In this document: positions 35,917 to 45,089 of the stretch, piece after piece
How positions within the stretch are numbered: position 1 is the first letter of the stretch
How the letters are laid out: each line of letters opens with the position of its first letter
Assembly: GCA_016784545.1 (NCBI GenBank)
Contig: JADHUM010000005.1
Location: forward strand, 18,868-82,867
Direction of reading: 5' to 3'
DNA length: 64,000 nt
From: Candidatus Neomarinimicrobiota bacterium
GTDB taxonomy: Bacteria > Fidelibacterota > UBA8477 > JABMPR01
Notes under the pieces: model-generated
Seen by the model: only the letters and a program-made list of their open reading frames with translations
Databases searched by the model: none
Told to the model about the DNA's origin: nothing
Translations under genes and position numbers: made by a program

Positions 35917-36342
35917 ATGCAAATAAGACTTCCAAAACGCTTTATTGCCTTCTCCTTTGTGGGTGTTTCCGGTATTTTCGTCAACAGTGCGATTCTGTAC
36001 TACGCAAAGGAATACCTGTATGTTCCCATTCCAATAGCATCCCTCATAGCCATTCAGATAGCCATATTTAACAATTTTTTCTGGAATCATCGATTCACCT
36101 GGACAGACAGGGGAATGAAGGGGTATCAGGCTATCAGAACTGGCTTGATTAGATTTACGCTGGTTAGCTGGATTGCCGGAGGGCTAAACTGGATCATTCT
36201 GCTCCTGCTTCATCACTATGTAGGAATCCACTATCTCCTGGCAAACTTGATCGCCATCTTTATTGCATCCATCTTGAATTATTTTTTGAATGATTTATGG
36301 ACATTTCGTCACCCTGGGAATAACGAGAAATCTGATAACTGA
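35917..36342 (+). CDS. GtrA-like membrane protein
   Basis: About 141 residues if the ATG at 35917 is used (161 from ATG 35857). Four TM helices in the GtrA pattern: FIAFSFVGVSGIFVNSAILY, then NNFFWNHRFTWTDRG, LTLVSW-like FTLVSWIAGGLNW and SILNYFLNDLWTFRH. GtrA proteins flip or shuttle undecaprenyl-linked sugars for surface glycan modification. No glycosyltransferase is adjacent. It is convergent with the MsbA-like gene, only 3 bp between stops. The start is uncertain. Confidence 0.82.
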   Translation: MQIRLPKRFIAFSFVGVSGIFVNSAILYYAKEYLYVPIPIASLIAIQIAIFNNFFWNHRFTWTDRGMKGYQAIRTGLIRFTLVSWIAGGLNWIILLLLHHYVGIHYLLANLIAIFIASILNYFLNDLWTFRHPGNNEKSDN

Positions 36343-36345
36343 GTT

Positions 36346-38175
36346 TTAGACTGTATCGCCTTCGGCAAACTGGAGGCGATATAATTTTTCATATAAGCCA
36401 CCTGCTGTGCTCAAACTGGCATGGTTCCCCTGCTCAACAATCTCACCTGAATCCATGACCAATATTTTGTCAGCACTTAAAATGGTGGATAGGCGGTGGG
36501 CGATGACAATCACTGTCCGACCCTTCATCAAGGTTTCAATGGCAGACTGCACCGCTTTTTCAGATTCGGTATCCAAGGCAGATGTTGCTTCATCAAGGAT
36601 TAGAATTGAGGGATCCTTGAGCAGTGCTCTGGCAATGGCAATGCGTTGTTTTTGACCACCTGATAACCGCGCCCCATGTTCACCCAACATGGTTTGGTAG
36701 CCCGCTTCCAGCTCGAGAATAAAATCATGGGCATTGGCTTTTTTGGCAGCTTCTTCAACGTCAAACTGAGTGCTCTCCATGCCGTAGGCTATATTGTTGT
36801 ATACGGTATCATTGAAAAGGATGGTCTCCTGGGAGACGATACCAATCTGTCGACGAATACTTGCCCGGGTTAAGCTGCGGATATCATTCCCATCAATACT
36901 GATACTGCCAGCATTGATATCGTGAAAACGAGGTATTAGATCCACCACAGTAGTTTTGCCAGCACCTGATGGACCCACCAGTGCTATCACCTGCCCTTTC
37001 TCAATAACTGTATCGAGATTTTTGATGGCCTGCATTCCTGAATTATCATAGGCAAATGAAACAGATTCAAAACGAATCTCTTTTTCAAAAGGTCCCAGCT
37101 CCTGGCTGCCACTTTCATCACGAATAGCTGGCTCTATATCTAAAACTTTGAATACACGCCCTCCAGCTGCAACACCGGACTGAATACTGATATTGACTTT
37201 TGCCAGATTCCTAATGGGTTGATAGATGGCGAAAAGAATGACAATAAATCTTAAAAAGTCCGAGCTCGTGATGGTTCCATATTCAAGTACCTGAACGCCA
37301 CCAATCCAAAGCAATACCACAGCCATGCTCACCCCTAACATCTCTGTCACCGGCAGGGATAGACTCTGGAGACTGATTTGCCTGAACATGAGTCGAAAAA
37401 GTTTCTGGGCTTCAGTGCCAAATCGTTTGCTCTCGTTACCTTCGTTGACAAAAGCCTTGATGATTCTAATACCTGAGATCATCTCCGTAAATCGAGATGT
37501 AATCTCTCCCAACTGGGTCTGGACACGAACCACCTTACGTCGAATGCTTTTGCTGATAACTGCAATAAATAATATGGTAATGGGAATAATCAGGATGGAT
37601 ATGAGAGTCAATTGCCAATTTATAATAAACAAAATGGTCAGATAGGCGACAATGTACATGGGTTCAATTACCAGGGGATGAAAGGTAGTGGCCAGGGCCT
37701 GGTTAACTTTTAATACATCATTCATGGCAAGAGAAATGAGATCTCCACTACGACGGGCTTGGAAGAAACTCAGTGGCTGAGATAAAAAATGCTGATAGAG
37801 TCGCAGCCGCAAGTCCTGAACTACTTTGGCCTGGACATAACCGGTAAAAAGCTTGTTACCGTAATAGGCTATTGATTTTACGAGATAACTGAACAGGATA
37901 ACCACTGCAAGGGTAGCCAAAGCATCAACAGGAGTGCCTGAGAAAAAGTACTCACTTGTTAATTGTTTCAATTTTTCATTTAGATCAATATTACCAGCCA
38001 TGGATTCTGCCGGAGTGACGATCTGTTCATCGGGGTTGGCAAAAATAGTGGTGATAAAGGATGCGGATAACCATAGTGTCAAAGAATGGAAAATCACATT
38101 AATAATTGAAAAACCCATGCCTACACTAATTTGCAGCCAATAAGGTTTGATCAGTTTGAGTATTCGTAAATACAT
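36346..38175 (-). CDS. msbA: MsbA-like lipid/multidrug ABC exporter
   Basis: A 609-residue half transporter with an N-terminal six-helix ABC exporter domain (about 1-340) and a nucleotide-binding domain: Walker A GPSGAGKTTVVDLIPRF, signature LSGGQKQRIAIARALL, Walker B ILILDEATSALD and the H-loop IAHRLST. It lies at the end of a run of lipid A genes, which favours lipid A-core flipping across the inner membrane. Related exporters carry other lipids, so the symbol is by context. Confidence 0.85.
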   Translation of the reverse strand: MYLRILKLIKPYWLQISVGMGFSIINVIFHSLTLWLSASFITTIFANPDEQIVTPAESMAGNIDLNEKLKQLTSEYFFSGTPVDALATLAVVILFSYLVKSIAYYGNKLFTGYVQAKVVQDLRLRLYQHFLSQPLSFFQARRSGDLISLAMNDVLKVNQALATTFHPLVIEPMYIVAYLTILFIINWQLTLISILIIPITILFIAVISKSIRRKVVRVQTQLGEITSRFTEMISGIRIIKAFVNEGNESKRFGTEAQKLFRLMFRQISLQSLSLPVTEMLGVSMAVVLLWIGGVQVLEYGTITSSDFLRFIVILFAIYQPIRNLAKVNISIQSGVAAGGRVFKVLDIEPAIRDESGSQELGPFEKEIRFESVSFAYDNSGMQAIKNLDTVIEKGQVIALVGPSGAGKTTVVDLIPRFHDINAGSISIDGNDIRSLTRASIRRQIGIVSQETILFNDTVYNNIAYGMESTQFDVEEAAKKANAHDFILELEAGYQTMLGEHGARLSGGQKQRIAIARALLKDPSILILDEATSALDTESEKAVQSAIETLMKGRTVIVIAHRLSTILSADKILVMDSGEIVEQGNHASLSTAGGLYEKLYRLQFAEGDTV

Positions 38176-38182
38176 AAGGCTG

Positions 38183-38815
38183 CTAGTTTAGGAAATCTTG
38201 AAGGGCTTGGCGAGAGATTTCACCTTCCCTGAGAATTTTGAAGGGTGAGGTAGTAAGATCAATCACTGTACTCCCCTTGGAAGGCTTCATGGGACCAACA
38301 TCTATCATGAGCTCTACCAGATCATTATAATACGCTTCAACTTCTGATCGTGATGAGGCTGGTGCCATTCCAGTAGGGTTAACACTGGTTGTTGTGATGG
38401 GTTTCCCAAACAATTCAGGTATTTCGTGGGAAATTGCATCTCCCGGAACCCGAAACCCAATAGTGCCATTTTGTGATATCAATTGCGGAGCGAATCCGTA
38501 TTCACTCCTACATATGACAGTTAGAGGGCCTGGCATAAAAGATTTAATCAGCTCAGCAGCATTCTCACTTAGATCACTTGTCAAATCAAATAGCTGAGAA
38601 ATTGAGGCCAGGAGTACAGAAACGGGTGAATTCACACGAGATTTAAGCACATAGAGTAAATCTACTGCCTCAGATGAGGTGGCATCCGCTCCTAAACCAT
38701 ACAGGGTATCAGTTGGGTACACAATAACCCTACCAGCCTGCAGAGCGCTTCTTATTTCAGCCGATTGTTCGGTTGAGAAGGGCCTGGTTTCTCCTGAAGG
38801 ACTTATGATTTTCAT
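38183..38815 (-). CDS. tsaC: L-threonylcarbamoyladenylate synthase (YrdC/Sua5 type)
   Basis: A 210-residue YrdC-fold enzyme that makes threonylcarbamoyl-AMP from Thr, bicarbonate and ATP for the t6A modification of ANN-decoding tRNAs. The signature is AGRVIVYPTDTLYGLGADAT, with LKSR, MPGPLTVICR and TTSVNPTGMAPASS further on. It overlaps the LpxL-like gene by 4 bp and is followed 8 bp later by the MsbA-like gene. Confidence 0.94.
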   Translation of the reverse strand: MKIISPSGETRPFSTEQSAEIRSALQAGRVIVYPTDTLYGLGADATSSEAVDLLYVLKSRVNSPVSVLLASISQLFDLTSDLSENAAELIKSFMPGPLTVICRSEYGFAPQLISQNGTIGFRVPGDAISHEIPELFGKPITTTSVNPTGMAPASSRSEVEAYYNDLVELMIDVGPMKPSKGSTVIDLTTSPFKILREGEISRQALQDFLN

Positions 38816-39756
38816 GACACCGATTTCGCTTCTTTATCCTGTCGATCCAAATCTCTCCAACGACGGTGAAACCAGAAATATTGTTCGGGATACTTACGTA
38901 TTTCCGCTTCCAGCTTTGAAGTGAGAGTTTGAGTAATGTCGCGCACCCACTCCTCTGTCATCACATCAGGAAGATCATATTTGATCTCCTCGATCCTTAT
39001 TTTGTAGCGACCACGGTGCTGCGTGCAGAACAGGACAACTAATTTGGGTTTCGCACGATAAGTCAGTACAGCTGCTCCTCGAGGTGTGGATGAAGGAATG
39101 CCAAAGAAATCAATCTGGACTCCCTTCTTGCCTTTATACTGGTCCCCCACTACTGCTAATCCATAGGTCCGCTTCAAGGCTTCCTCAAAGGCAGCCATCC
39201 CCGACCAGGAATTAACCAATTCCAATTGATGATATTCACGAATCTTGGTTAAAAACCAATCAACAAGCGGATTTTTTTGAATGCGATAGATGGAAGCAGC
39301 TCCGTCACCAAGTCCACCAACGTAACGACCAGCCATTTCCCAGGAACCAAAGTGCCCGGTAAAATATAGAACAGGCTCCCCTCTCTCTATAGAACCCAGG
39401 ACATAGTCATCCAGTCCAGGGGCATCTACGATGGAGCGTGCCTTTCGCTGGCTGATCATCCAGAGCTTCAGGGTGGAAATAAATCCTTCCCCCCAATGCA
39501 TATAGCACCCCTTGATGAGCGTTTCGACTTCAGACTCCGACCGTTCAGGGAAGGCTCTTCGAATATTGCGGGCTACGGTAGATTTACGTTTGGTGAGCAG
39601 CTTATAGGCTATCCAACCGAAACCGCGACCGAGACGCCAGGTAAGCGTCCAGGGTAGAACGAAAAGGACCAGGTTGAAGACCATCATTAACAGGAATTCA
39701 ACAGTATATCTTAAGTATACCAACGGACGAAATGAATTAGGCTTGGGGGCAGTCAT
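38812..39756 (-). CDS. LpxL/HtrB-like lysophospholipid acyltransferase
   Basis: A 314-residue enzyme of the lipid A biosynthesis lauroyl/myristoyl acyltransferase family, anchored by an N-terminal helix (FLLMMVFNLVLFVLPW). The catalytic HxxxxE/D motif is HFGSWEMAG (His about 134). Later motifs are GDQYKGKKGVQIDFFGIPSSTPRGAAVL and YFWFHRRW. Family members add secondary acyl chains to Kdo-lipid A; FCB members often belong to a separate subgroup. It starts 16 bp after rseP and overlaps tsaC by 4 bp. Confidence 0.9.
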   Translation of the reverse strand: MTAPKPNSFRPLVYLRYTVEFLLMMVFNLVLFVLPWTLTWRLGRGFGWIAYKLLTKRKSTVARNIRRAFPERSESEVETLIKGCYMHWGEGFISTLKLWMISQRKARSIVDAPGLDDYVLGSIERGEPVLYFTGHFGSWEMAGRYVGGLGDGAASIYRIQKNPLVDWFLTKIREYHQLELVNSWSGMAAFEEALKRTYGLAVVGDQYKGKKGVQIDFFGIPSSTPRGAAVLTYRAKPKLVVLFCTQHRGRYKIRIEEIKYDLPDVMTEEWVRDITQTLTSKLEAEIRKYPEQYFWFHRRWRDLDRQDKEAKSVS

Positions 39757-39771
39757 CTTGAGCCGGTGTGT

Positions 39772-40971
39772 TTAAAGCCTGGAAATATCCTGTATGGTAA
39801 TAAAAAGCACCAGGCCCAACAAGAATAGCATTCCGACTTGCTGAATGATGAGCTTAACATTCAATGGTAAGGGTCGTCGAATAATACCTTCAATGCTGAT
39901 GATAAGGAAATGGCCACCATCCAGACCAGGGATAGGTAAAATATTAATAAAGGCCAGATTCACACTGATTATCGCCATAAAGTAAAATACATCAAGCCAG
40001 CCACGACGAGCCATATCTCCGGCCATCTTGGCAATCATGATGGGTCCACCCACTTGATCCATTGAGGTAGCCCCTGTAATCATGGACCAGAATCCGCGTG
40101 CCATGAGGGTTCCGAACATGTAGGTGCTCCGGGCACCGTATCCCACGGATTCAACAAAACCCAGATCAGTATGCTCGGTCACACGGCCAATACCAATCAT
40201 ACCAATATCTACGGTTCCTTCGGCAGTAGGAATGGTCTCCTTGACAACTCTGATTGAATCACTATAGCGAATTCCGTTTCTCAACCATTCCACAGATATG
40301 GTTCTACCCGGTTGGGCATGCACAATACCAGTCAGTTCTTCCCATTCAGTCACGGATTGACCATTGATCATGACAATTTGGTCGTTCTCCATGATACCAG
40401 CTTCTTCTGCGGGGAAGATTTCTCTTTCTTCAGTACTCACCAGCGACCCTACAAAGGTCCCTTCTACTGGTTCGTCCATACCTGACGAATAAATGATGGC
40501 ACTAAATAAGAAAAAAGCCAGAAGGGTATTCATTATGACACCCCCAGAAATGGTCAATAACTGCTGCCAGCGCTTCTTGCTGGTAAACTCCCATGGTTTT
40601 CCAGTAATTTCACCGTCCATGGATTCATCAATCATGCCTGACATTTTGACATAACCACCAAAGGGAGTCCAACTCAGGGCATATTCTGTATCACCTGCAA
40701 CAGGATTCTTTCTGGGAATTCGAAATTCAATGGTTGTTGCATTGGCAATACGGTGGAGAAACCAGGGAATAAAGAGTTTGATCCAGAAACCATCTACTTT
40801 GTTCTGGATGCTAAGGAACCGGGGAGGCATACCAATGGAAAAACGTTCCACTCGGATACCGACCATTCGAGCCACCATGAAGTGACCGAGTTCATGTATT
40901 AAAATGAGAATGCCCAGCGTAAAAATGGCTGCGGCGATGGTTATTATTGTATCAACTGAAAAGAAACCCAT
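39772..40971 (-). CDS. rseP: RseP-type site-2 zinc metalloprotease
   Basis: A 399-residue intramembrane protease (M50). The zinc motif HELGH is at residues 26-30 in TM1. The single PDZ domain lies around 165-250 (EEAGIMENDQIVMINGQSV), and the second metal motif is NILPIPGLDGGHFL near the C-terminus. RseP cleaves anti-sigma factors and remnant signal peptides to control envelope stress. It follows dxr by 9 bp, a very common order (dxr-rseP) in Gram-negative genomes. Confidence 0.95.
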   Translation of the reverse strand: MGFFSVDTIITIAAAIFTLGILILIHELGHFMVARMVGIRVERFSIGMPPRFLSIQNKVDGFWIKLFIPWFLHRIANATTIEFRIPRKNPVAGDTEYALSWTPFGGYVKMSGMIDESMDGEITGKPWEFTSKKRWQQLLTISGGVIMNTLLAFFLFSAIIYSSGMDEPVEGTFVGSLVSTEEREIFPAEEAGIMENDQIVMINGQSVTEWEELTGIVHAQPGRTISVEWLRNGIRYSDSIRVVKETIPTAEGTVDIGMIGIGRVTEHTDLGFVESVGYGARSTYMFGTLMARGFWSMITGATSMDQVGGPIMIAKMAGDMARRGWLDVFYFMAIISVNLAFINILPIPGLDGGHFLIISIEGIIRRPLPLNVKLIIQQVGMLFLLGLVLFITIQDISRL

Positions 40972-40980
40972 TTAGCTTCT

Positions 40981-42129
40981 TCAACTCCTTTTTATAAATG
41001 CCTGCGTCCACTGTTCAATGGCTAAGATATCATTCAGATCTGGGTGTTCAACGAATTCGTGGGCATCAATGGCTTTTGTTATTAGTTCTGGTATTGTGGT
41101 AAAAGAGATCTCTCCAGCCAGAAATCTATAAACGGCTTCCTCGTTTGCTACATTCAATACGACGGGGACACTGCCCCCCTGCTCCAGGGCATCAAAGGCC
41201 AGCTGAATGCACTTGAATTTCTTTAGATCAGGTTCCTCGAAAGTGAGGGTGCCCACTTTTGCGAGATCAAGTTGTTCCCAATCCTGTTTGAGGTGACGAG
41301 GGTAACTCAGGGCGTACTGAATTGGAATCTTCATATCAGGTATTCCCAGTTGTGCTTTGACTGAACCATCCAGGAATTCAACCATGGAATGGATAATGCT
41401 CTGGGGATGGACAACAATGTCAATTTTTTCGGCTGGTAAGTGAAAAAGCCAACGGGCTTCAATCACTTCCAAACCCTTGTTCATCATGGTGGCAGAATCG
41501 ATGGTAATTTTACGACCCATGGCCCAGTTGGGGTGTTTCAGAGCCTGAGTTACGGTAATAGTGGCAAATGACTCAACAGGTAGCGTGCGAAACGGACCGC
41601 CAGATCCGGTGATAACCAGACGCTTTATATCTTCTGGTGCTTCTCCGACCAAACACTGCCAGATTGCTGAATGTTCACTATCAACAGGAAATAGGTTGAC
41701 ATCATGCTTTTGGAGCAGCCCATTGATAAAATCACCAGCCATCACAAGACTCTCCTTATTGGAGAGTGCAATATCAACACCTGCCTGGATACTCTTGATG
41801 GTTGGCTCCATACCGGCGCTCCCAACCAGGGCGTTTACCATGGTATCCACATCATCTCGGCCGGAGAGTTCGAGTAGACCTCCCCTGCCTTGTAAGACTT
41901 CTACTCCTGGTAAAGCCTTTTTAACTTTTTCATATTGGTCAGACGCTCCAATACAGACAGCGTTGGGAGAGAATTCCAAAGCTTGTTTAATCAAGAGGTC
42001 TGATTGTGAATGGGCTGATAGGTACTTAACACGATAAAGATCGGGGTAACTGCGAACCACATTGAGAACATTGACACCGATGCTACCGGTTGCCCCCATT
42101 ACAGATAAGATTTTCATGCTGGCACCCAT
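40981..42129 (-). CDS. dxr: 1-deoxy-D-xylulose 5-phosphate reductoisomerase
   Basis: A 382-residue NADPH enzyme that makes MEP from DXP, the second step of non-mevalonate isoprenoid synthesis. The N-terminal Rossmann segment is VMGATGSIGVNVLNV. NKESLVMAG and the metal/substrate motifs PVDSEHSAIWQCL and TGSGGPFRT follow, with MNKGLEVIEA further on. The start used is the ATG next to the upstream gene; MKILSVMG four codons later is also possible. It supplies precursors for undecaprenyl phosphate made by UppS in the same cluster. Confidence 0.96.
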   Translation of the reverse strand: MGASMKILSVMGATGSIGVNVLNVVRSYPDLYRVKYLSAHSQSDLLIKQALEFSPNAVCIGASDQYEKVKKALPGVEVLQGRGGLLELSGRDDVDTMVNALVGSAGMEPTIKSIQAGVDIALSNKESLVMAGDFINGLLQKHDVNLFPVDSEHSAIWQCLVGEAPEDIKRLVITGSGGPFRTLPVESFATITVTQALKHPNWAMGRKITIDSATMMNKGLEVIEARWLFHLPAEKIDIVVHPQSIIHSMVEFLDGSVKAQLGIPDMKIPIQYALSYPRHLKQDWEQLDLAKVGTLTFEEPDLKKFKCIQLAFDALEQGGSVPVVLNVANEEAVYRFLAGEISFTTIPELITKAIDAHEFVEHPDLNDILAIEQWTQAFIKRS

Positions 42130-42819
42130 CTACTGTCGCTTCCCAATCAGCAATTCTCCTCCAAGGACCAGACCTGGTCCAGTCGAATTATAGGGTACCA
42201 TAACTGATACTCTAAAGGTCTCATTAACCAGCCAGCCCACATATGGTACAGCCAGATAAATGGTTTCATCATAGTCAGGAACTCCATTGCCATCCTCTAC
42301 AACCAAATGATGCATATCAATTATTCCAATGACACCTACAATAAGCTTTTTTGATGTATAGGCATACAGTCCGTGGATAGCGATATCTCTTTGAACATAT
42401 CCGTCATCAAAAATGGAATTCCATGATATTCCTATGGCCTGCCGTCGCTGAGGATCTTCTCCCTTAAATTCAACTTGAATCCCTGTCCCCACTGAGAAAT
42501 TTGGATTTGATCCAGGCCACCGTGCGAACTGCACCCACAGGTTGTAGCCTGGATTCGGGTACATACTAAAGCGGGCTGCAGGCATGCGTTGGGCTGATCC
42601 TGAGTTTGAATGTATCTGAGATCCGGTTAGCTGCACCCCGAAAAAGTGGTCATTTTCGGTGATGTTTGGTAGATTTGTGACCAGGGTGGCGCGTTTTAAA
42701 TCTTGTTTAAACAAATTGGCGTAATCCCAGGCAGGAAATCCTTCTCCTGCCATCAGCTGGGAATTGAGCATGACGCTGAGGGCGATAACTATTAGATACC
42801 TGATGGATGAAAGTGACAT
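42130..42819 (-). CDS. Exported beta-rich protein of unknown function between lpxA and dxr
   Basis: A 229-residue protein with a signal peptide (about 1-25, ending LMAG). The mature part has alternating strands with aromatic girdles (YNLWVQFARWPG, FSVGTGIQVEFKG, YVQRDIAIHGLYAY, GLVLGGELLIGKRQ), which suggests a small outer-membrane beta-barrel. No family is recognised. Its stop abuts the dxr start and it follows lpxA by 42 bp, so it sits in the envelope operon. It could be an assembly substrate or structural protein. Confidence 0.65.
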   Translation of the reverse strand: MSLSSIRYLIVIALSVMLNSQLMAGEGFPAWDYANLFKQDLKRATLVTNLPNITENDHFFGVQLTGSQIHSNSGSAQRMPAARFSMYPNPGYNLWVQFARWPGSNPNFSVGTGIQVEFKGEDPQRRQAIGISWNSIFDDGYVQRDIAIHGLYAYTSKKLIVGVIGIIDMHHLVVEDGNGVPDYDETIYLAVPYVGWLVNETFRVSVMVPYNSTGPGLVLGGELLIGKRQ

Positions 42820-42861
42820 AAGTCGAGTATTACAAAAAATGAAGGATATCCTTCAGGCCAA

Positions 42862-43644
42862 CTAGCCTCGAATAATCCCTCGTGTGCTCTCGTCAATAAA
42901 ATTGAGGATATCCTGAACTTCAGGTGAGATCTCGTTATTTTCCTTGATCTCTTTAACTGCGTGAGAAACATTCATATGGCTTCGATAGATTTTTGTGTAA
43001 GCGTGCTTAATCTGATTGATGACGTCACTGGGGAAACCCCGGCGATGAAGGCCAACCGAATTTAATCCATTGTAAGTCAGTGGTGTATTGGATGCCCGAA
43101 TATAGGGTGGAACATCTTTGGTAATCCTGAATCCTCCTGCAATAAAAGCATGTTTCCCGATCTTCACAAACTGGTGAATGGGAACAGCCCCTCCGATGAT
43201 CACAAAGTCACCAACTTCGACATGACCACCCATGTTGCAGGAATTAGCAATAATAACATTGCTACCAATTTCACAGTCATGACCAATATGGCAATAGGCC
43301 ATAATGAGAACATTGTTGCCAATACTGGTTTTCCAACGATCCGTGGTTCCACGATGAATCGTGCAATACTCACGAACGACGACATTGTCGCCCAAGATGG
43401 TCTCGGTTTCTTCGTCGGCATATTTCATATCCTGTGGTATTTCACCAACAACAGCACCATTAAATAAGCGACAATTTTTACCAAGGGTAGTGCGGGCACC
43501 AACCAGCGCATGGGCTTTTATGATGCAACCATCGCCAATGGTGACGTTTTCTTCTACAATCGCATAGGGTCCAATGGTAACATTTTTGCCGACTTTTACA
43601 TTATCGGGACTAATCAATGCTGTTGGATGTATGCGAGATTCCAT
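42862..43644 (-). CDS. lpxA: Acyl-ACP-UDP-N-acetylglucosamine O-acyltransferase
   Basis: First enzyme of lipid A synthesis (260 residues), adding a 3-hydroxyacyl chain to UDP-GlcNAc. Left-handed beta-helix hexapeptide repeats run through residues 1-190, with the catalytic His in the MAYCHIGHDCEIG stretch (about 122-125). The C-terminal helical domain begins near NSVGLHRRGFP. It lies 3 bp after the LpxC-FabZ gene, in the standard order. Confidence 0.95.
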   Translation of the reverse strand: MESRIHPTALISPDNVKVGKNVTIGPYAIVEENVTIGDGCIIKAHALVGARTTLGKNCRLFNGAVVGEIPQDMKYADEETETILGDNVVVREYCTIHRGTTDRWKTSIGNNVLIMAYCHIGHDCEIGSNVIIANSCNMGGHVEVGDFVIIGGAVPIHQFVKIGKHAFIAGGFRITKDVPPYIRASNTPLTYNGLNSVGLHRRGFPSDVINQIKHAYTKIYRSHMNVSHAVKEIKENNEISPEVQDILNFIDESTRGIIRG

Positions 43645-43647
43645 AAT

Positions 43648-45054
43648 TTACCTGTCTACGATGGAGGCCATTAGATCTGCCTCAACTACCAGCTTGCCGT
43701 CTACAAATCCCATACCCCGGAGCTTGGCTGAACGGAGTCTAAATTTAACCAACTCTATTTCAAATATGATCTGATCACCGGGTTCAATAAGCTTACGAAA
43801 CTTGACATTATCTATGGCTGAAAAGAAAACCAGCTTATTTTCTGGATCCTCACCGGCATTGAGGAGCAAAGCACCCCCTGCCTGAGCCATGGCTTCCAGA
43901 GTTAACACTCCAGGCATGACAGGTTTTCCTGGAAAATGTCCCTGAAAGAAAGGTTCATTCATGGTGACGTTCTTTAAAGCGGTAATTTTTTCACCTGGTG
44001 TGAAGTCGATGATGCGGTCAATGAGCAAAAATGGGTATCTGTGTGGTAGAATCCGCATGATGGCTTCGGTGTCGAATACAATTTGACGCTCTCGGGGTTT
44101 CCTTTGAAACCGTTTGGCAAGAATCTGTTTCTCATATTCCTTTTTGAGGAGACGTACCAACTCAACATTGCTGGCGTGACCACTTCTGGCTGCCGTGATG
44201 TGTCCCTGGATGGGCATTCCCAGGAGGGCGAGATCACCGATTAAATCAAGAATTTTGTGACGAACTGGCTCAGTCTTCGAGCGCAATTCTTTGCCATTCA
44301 GAATACCGTTGTCACTCTGAATTAACTTTTCATCAATATTGAATAGTTTTTGCAAACGGTCCAGTTCTGATTCTTCAATTTTCCTATCTATCATGACCAG
44401 AGCCGTGTCAGCAGAACCACCCTTGATTAGCCCCTGGGCCTTAAGTTCTTCAACTTCATGAAGAAAACAAAAGGTACGTGCTGGGGCAATCTGTTCGACG
44501 AAATCCTGTTCCAGTGAATAGAATGACATGTATTGAGTTCCCAGAGACTGCAATTTATAGTCAATGAGAAAAGTGACTCGGAATTGATTTGAAGGAAGCG
44601 CATGAATATCTACGCCTTTGTCGGGGTCTGAATACGTAATCGTTTTATCCAGTACGAGATATTCTCGGGCTGCATCCTGCTCTTCAAATCCTGCGTCAAG
44701 CAGAATGTCTACAAAGGGAATAGCCGAACCATCCATCACTGGCGGTTCTTTATTATCCAATTCAATGAGGATATTGTCAATCTCCAGGCCACTAATGGCA
44801 GCAAGGACGTGTTCAGTGGTGTGGATACGTGATCCATTGTGCTCCAGGGTGGTTCCCCTGGATATATCAACGACGTGATCAATATCAGCCGGGATGGGTT
44901 TGGCATTTGGAACATCTGTTCTTAAAAAACGAATACCAGTATTCTGAGCGGCAGGTTTGAAAGTCATTCGAGTTTGAACGCCCGTATGCAATCCTATACC
45001 CGCTATTGATACGGCCTTTTTAATACTTCTCTGATTTTCTCTTCTGTCCTGCAT
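43648..45054 (-). CDS. lpxC: Bifunctional LpxC-FabZ (UDP-3-O-acyl-GlcNAc deacetylase / 3-hydroxyacyl-ACP dehydratase)
   Basis: A 468-residue fusion. Residues 1 to about 310 are the zinc deacetylase LpxC that commits lipid A synthesis: IHTTEHVLAAISGL holds one zinc His, and VRHKILDLIGDLALLG holds the second His and the Asp. GHITAARSGH follows. Residues about 325-468 are FabZ, with LPHRYPFLLIDRI (catalytic His), FFQGHFPGKPVMPGVLTLEAMAQAGG (catalytic Glu) and VKFRKLIEPGDQ. The fusion balances phospholipid and lipid A demand for 3-hydroxyacyl-ACP in one polypeptide and is typical of Bacteroidetes and relatives. Confidence 0.96.
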   Translation of the reverse strand: MQDRRENQRSIKKAVSIAGIGLHTGVQTRMTFKPAAQNTGIRFLRTDVPNAKPIPADIDHVVDISRGTTLEHNGSRIHTTEHVLAAISGLEIDNILIELDNKEPPVMDGSAIPFVDILLDAGFEEQDAAREYLVLDKTITYSDPDKGVDIHALPSNQFRVTFLIDYKLQSLGTQYMSFYSLEQDFVEQIAPARTFCFLHEVEELKAQGLIKGGSADTALVMIDRKIEESELDRLQKLFNIDEKLIQSDNGILNGKELRSKTEPVRHKILDLIGDLALLGMPIQGHITAARSGHASNVELVRLLKKEYEKQILAKRFQRKPRERQIVFDTEAIMRILPHRYPFLLIDRIIDFTPGEKITALKNVTMNEPFFQGHFPGKPVMPGVLTLEAMAQAGGALLLNAGEDPENKLVFFSAIDNVKFRKLIEPGDQIIFEIELVKFRLRSAKLRGMGFVDGKLVVEADLMASIVDR

Positions 45055-45089
45055 CTACTTCTTATCCTTCATTACCATTCAGCGTTCAC

